A stretch of 64,000 nucleotides of DNA from Magnetococcus marinus MC-1 (GTDB taxonomy: Bacteria > Pseudomonadota > Magnetococcia > Magnetococcales > Magnetococcaceae), in contig NC_008576.1 in the NCBI RefSeq assembly GCF_000014865.1, forward strand, positions 1,517,501 through 1,581,500, given 5' to 3'. Position numbers and translations under genes: made by a program. Each line of letters starts with the position of its first letter. The stretch's first letter is position 1. Under the pieces are notes generated by a model. It was not told where the DNA came from and did not search any database. It saw only the letters and a program-made list of their open reading frames with translations. Shown here in pieces: positions 61,306-64,000 of this stretch.

Positions 61306-63207
61306 ATGAATGCTAGAGAAGAGATCGTTCCAGCTTGTGGTAACCACATCCTTTTGGGAGCTGAATTTTCAGGGGGCTTTCTTGAAGGGGGGAAATTGGA
61401 ATTCCTCCCAGGTCTCAACTGCGTCATTGGAGGACGCGGAACAGGCAAGACCACCATTTTGGAGTTTATTCGTTACACCCTGGGCTTGATGCCTGAGCTG
61501 CAGCGCAACAGTCGCTCTCGCGCTCACTCCGTTGTACAGAACAATCTGGCCAATGGCAGAGTAAAGCTTGGAATTCAAACAGCCCATGGTATGCGGTATA
61601 CCGCTGACCGCCCATGGAATGATGAGTGCCAGGTTCTCAATGAGAGAGGAGAGATCACCACCATCTCTCTGGATCGGGACCGCATCTTCAAAGCCGATAT
61701 CTACAGCCAGAATGAGATTGAGCAGATCGCTACAGATACAGGCTTTCAACTGAAGCTGATCGATCAATTTGAAGAAGAGAGCATTCGGCGTATCAACGGT
61801 GATATCAGCAAGCTGATGCGAGACATCAACCATAGCGCGGGTGAGCTTCTCCAAATTAACCGCCAGATGCAAGATCTGGCTGAAACCGCATCAGAGCTCA
61901 CTGCCATTGAAGAGAAGCTGAAGGGATTTGAGCAGCTTTCTGATGGGCCTGACGCCGAAGCCATCAATGCCGCCCACGCCCACAAGGCACTGCGGGACCG
62001 GGAGTCCCAATCACTAAATGCACTTCAAACTGAAATCGATGCTTTCTCGTCCCGCTATCAGAAGGGTATGAGCGCACTAATGCAGAAGCTCAATGCCCAT
62101 TTCAACCCGGAATATCTGGAAGGCCCCAACGAGGCGGTTTTTGAAGCGGCTTCTGGCCATGTGCAGTACATGCTTGATGAGATGATCAAGAACGTCCCCA
62201 TCATTGAGGAGCTCTGCCAAATCGCAGGAACAGAGCTTTCTCAGCTTGATGAGGAGCTAAAGCTTCGCCATGGGAAACAGGAGCAGGCATACCGGGAAAT
62301 GGTAGAGAGATCTCAGGAGGAGCAAGGGCGCGCTGCTGAGCGCAACCAGATCCAAAAGCGCCATCTGGAGGTGACTGAGGCCAGACGCCAGTTTGAGGAG
62401 CTCAAAAAGCAGCATGCCGAGCTGTCAGAGACACACCGCACCATGACTTCGAAGCTTTCGGATCTGCGGGATGAACGTTTTTTGCTACGCCGAAATGTGG
62501 CTGACCGCCTGACCAAACAGCTTGACCCCATGATCCGGGTCACCATCACCCAGTCTGGCAATCGGCAGGCGTTCGCTGATCTCCTCTCCGAAGGACTCAA
62601 AGGGTCTGGATTGAGATATGCATCCATTGTGGAGAAGGTGGTTCAGAATCTGTCCCCTGAAGAGGTCAGCACCATCATCCACAGGCGGGATGTTAAACGG
62701 CTCTCAGATGTGGCCGGACTGGATGAAACACGCTCTGCCCGTGTGATCGATCTGCTTTCGGATAATGGCTTTGCCAACCGGTTGGAAGTGGTAGAGCTGG
62801 ATGATCTGCCACGGATTGAGCTGCAAGATGGGGATAACTACAAGGATGCTACCGCACTCTCTACGGGCCAGCGCTGCACCACTATCTTGCCCATTCTCCT
62901 GCTGGAGAGTGACCGTCCCCTTCTGATCGATCAGCCAGAGGACAATCTGGATAACGCCTTTATCTTCGATACCATCGTCAAATCCATCAAAAAAGCCAAA
63001 GCTACGCGCCAGCTTATCTTTGTGACTCATAACCCCAACATACCGGTTCTGGGAGAGGCGGAGCGGGTCTTTGTACTCTCATCAGATGGTAAGCGGGGAC
63101 GCATCCAATGCGCTGGTAGCGTTGATGAGGTAAAGGGTGAGATTGAGACACTGCTTGAAGGTGGCCGCGAGGCGTTCCTGCAGCGCAAGGAAAGGTACGG
63201 TCACTGA
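61306..63207 (+). CDS. SMC/RecF-like AAA ATPase (defence-type)
   Basis: 633 residues. Walker A GGRGTGKT (42-49), two long coiled coils (about 150-260 and 320-420), signature LSTGQ (518-522), Walker B LLIDQPED (539-546), H-loop VTHN (573-576). This is an ABC-type ATPase of the SMC/Rad50/TrlF C-terminal kind, but with no PHP or nuclease domain of its own. AGGTGTCAG precedes ATG 61306. The next gene starts two bases after its stop. Confidence 0.9.
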   Translation: MNAREEIVPACGNHILLGAEFSGGFLEGGKLEFLPGLNCVIGGRGTGKTTILEFIRYTLGLMPELQRNSRSRAHSVVQNNLANGRVKLGIQTAHGMRYTADRPWNDECQVLNERGEITTISLDRDRIFKADIYSQNEIEQIATDTGFQLKLIDQFEEESIRRINGDISKLMRDINHSAGELLQINRQMQDLAETASELTAIEEKLKGFEQLSDGPDAEAINAAHAHKALRDRESQSLNALQTEIDAFSSRYQKGMSALMQKLNAHFNPEYLEGPNEAVFEAASGHVQYMLDEMIKNVPIIEELCQIAGTELSQLDEELKLRHGKQEQAYREMVERSQEEQGRAAERNQIQKRHLEVTEARRQFEELKKQHAELSETHRTMTSKLSDLRDERFLLRRNVADRLTKQLDPMIRVTITQSGNRQAFADLLSEGLKGSGLRYASIVEKVVQNLSPEEVSTIIHRRDVKRLSDVAGLDETRSARVIDLLSDNGFANRLEVVELDDLPRIELQDGDNYKDATALSTGQRCTTILPILLLESDRPLLIDQPEDNLDNAFIFDTIVKSIKKAKATRQLIFVTHNPNIPVLGEAERVFVLSSDGKRGRIQCAGSVDEVKGEIETLLEGGREAFLQRKERYGH

Positions 63208-63209
63208 TC

Positions 63210-64000
63210 ATGATGGATACCATTAAACCGGAGACAGGCTTGGATGGGCTTCTACAAGCATTTTGCTCCTCCAATTGGCCCACCGTAAGGGATGCTGTGG
63301 ATCAAGGGGGCGGTCTACTCCGCTACGCCGCCATGGAGCCATTCGTACACGCCAGGCTGGGCGAGCAAATGTTTAGTTTAGCCCGACATGAGAAGTGGGA
63401 GGTCCGCAAAGCCCTAGCCCATGCCATCCTCTTTCTGCGCCATGAGACCTTTGACAGGATCATTGCTGTATTGGAGGAGGATGACAATGCCTGGGTGAAG
63501 AGCGCTGCGAAACGGACCATGGATCGGCGCCAGGAGATCTCCAAAACCGACCTGCTCAAGGATGAGCATGGGGATCTTATGCTGGAGTGGCTTTCAGATC
63601 TTGAGGAAAAGCATGGGGCTCATGCTCGGGGAGCCGCCAAACGGGTCGCGGAAAAGCTCCAGAACCAGTTTGTGAGGGAGTTCAACCACGAAATGGTCAA
63701 AGTCATCTCGCCCATGGATGTGAGCCTTACCTTGTTGAAAACAGCCCTGGAGCAGAAACGGCTCAACCGGGCGTTGATCCAAAAGCATACGACAATGGCC
63801 AAAGAGCGCCTTGAGTTCATGATGGCCATTTTGAACTCCTTTCGAACCCTTACCCAGACGACTGAGCTGGAGTTTCAAAATGAAAACCTGATCTCAGTCG
63901 TTGATGAGGCGATTCATCTGATAAGGGACCGCAAGCCTGAAAATAGTGCGCTTCACGTTGAGCTCTCTGTCCCTAAAAGCATCATGCTGGATATCAATCG
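63210..64000 (+). CDS. HEAT-repeat sensor histidine kinase (partial)
   Basis: At least 263 residues; runs off the window. Residues 10-107 hold HEAT-like helical repeats (EVRKALAHAILFLRHET, WVKSAAKRTMDRR). A dimerisation/phospho-acceptor helix follows with His160 in FVREFNHEMVKVISPMD, similar to an H-box, and a helix pair to 230. The ATPase domain begins near the edge. No membrane segment. Start ATG 63210 or 63213. Confidence 0.78.
   Translation, partial: MMDTIKPETGLDGLLQAFCSSNWPTVRDAVDQGGGLLRYAAMEPFVHARLGEQMFSLARHEKWEVRKALAHAILFLRHETFDRIIAVLEEDDNAWVKSAAKRTMDRRQEISKTDLLKDEHGDLMLEWLSDLEEKHGAHARGAAKRVAEKLQNQFVREFNHEMVKVISPMDVSLTLLKTALEQKRLNRALIQKHTTMAKERLEFMMAILNSFRTLTQTTELEFQNENLISVVDEAIHLIRDRKPENSALHVELSVPKSIMLDIN

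Noticed and set aside
61306-64000. Assignment of the ATPase-kinase pair to Detocs or a TrlF system
   Set aside because: No receiver or nucleosidase gene is visible within the window, and the ATPase lacks the PHP domain of TrlF; naming it would go beyond the sequence.

Overview
The window is bacterial chromosome carrying a long prophage and, beside it, a cluster that looks like antiviral defence. Housekeeping genes at the left (hisD, murA, ssrA) and the gene styles point to a Pseudomonadota-type bacterium. A Magnetococcus-like alphaproteobacterial relative is my impression only. The ssrA tag ANDEHYAPAFAAA and the absence of tRNA or rRNA genes do not settle it.

Positions 1-8,260 are chromosomal: a partial response regulator/PAS protein, a GNAT acetyltransferase, a two-motif CDGSH iron-sulfur protein, hisD, murA, the tmRNA gene with its promoter and terminator, then a minus-strand pair encoding a Kef-type antiporter and an ETHE1-like persulfide dioxygenase. 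A complete IS66-family element of the tnpC-only type (8,387-10,353) has perfect 19-bp ends and an 8-bp target duplication.

Positions about 10,490-53,090 are a lambda-type siphoprophage. It opens with a minus-strand serine recombinase operon (two small genes, DUF2924, recombinase, HTH protein). A roughly 500-bp regulatory region follows, with a helically phased GCGTKCCA repeat array. The rightward early operon (13,553-25,059) encodes a recombination/replication set: Sak4-like annealing ATPase, SSB-like protein, SF2 helicase, ORF6N protein, Cas4-like Fe-S nuclease, primase-helicase, RuvC-like resolvase and DUF6362 regulator. Lysis genes follow, then a ParB-methyltransferase, CspA and HU. The morphogenesis module is terminase, gpW, portal, S49 protease, gpD, major capsid, FII-like protein, tail tube, a frameshifted chaperone, a 1,183-aa tape measure and a set of largely unfamiliar tail-tip proteins.

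Minus-strand cargo cassettes break into the rightward late genes: an IHF-like protein, a 212-aa unknown, DUF3489, CcdAB, an 84-aa unknown and a DnaQ-like exonuclease. An AT-rich type II restriction-modification cassette with two methyltransferases and a controller protein (53,112-55,862) ends the prophage part.

Positions 55,900-64,000 are a defence-like island. A BrxR/CapW-type WYL regulator and a fused TM0106/RecB-like nuclease-helicase are transcribed leftward. Diverging from a perfect 16-bp palindrome are an HD hydrolase, two 56-aa membrane proteins, an SMC-like ATPase and a HEAT-repeat histidine kinase cut by the window edge. The ATPase plus HEAT-kinase pair is the best candidate here for an undescribed system.
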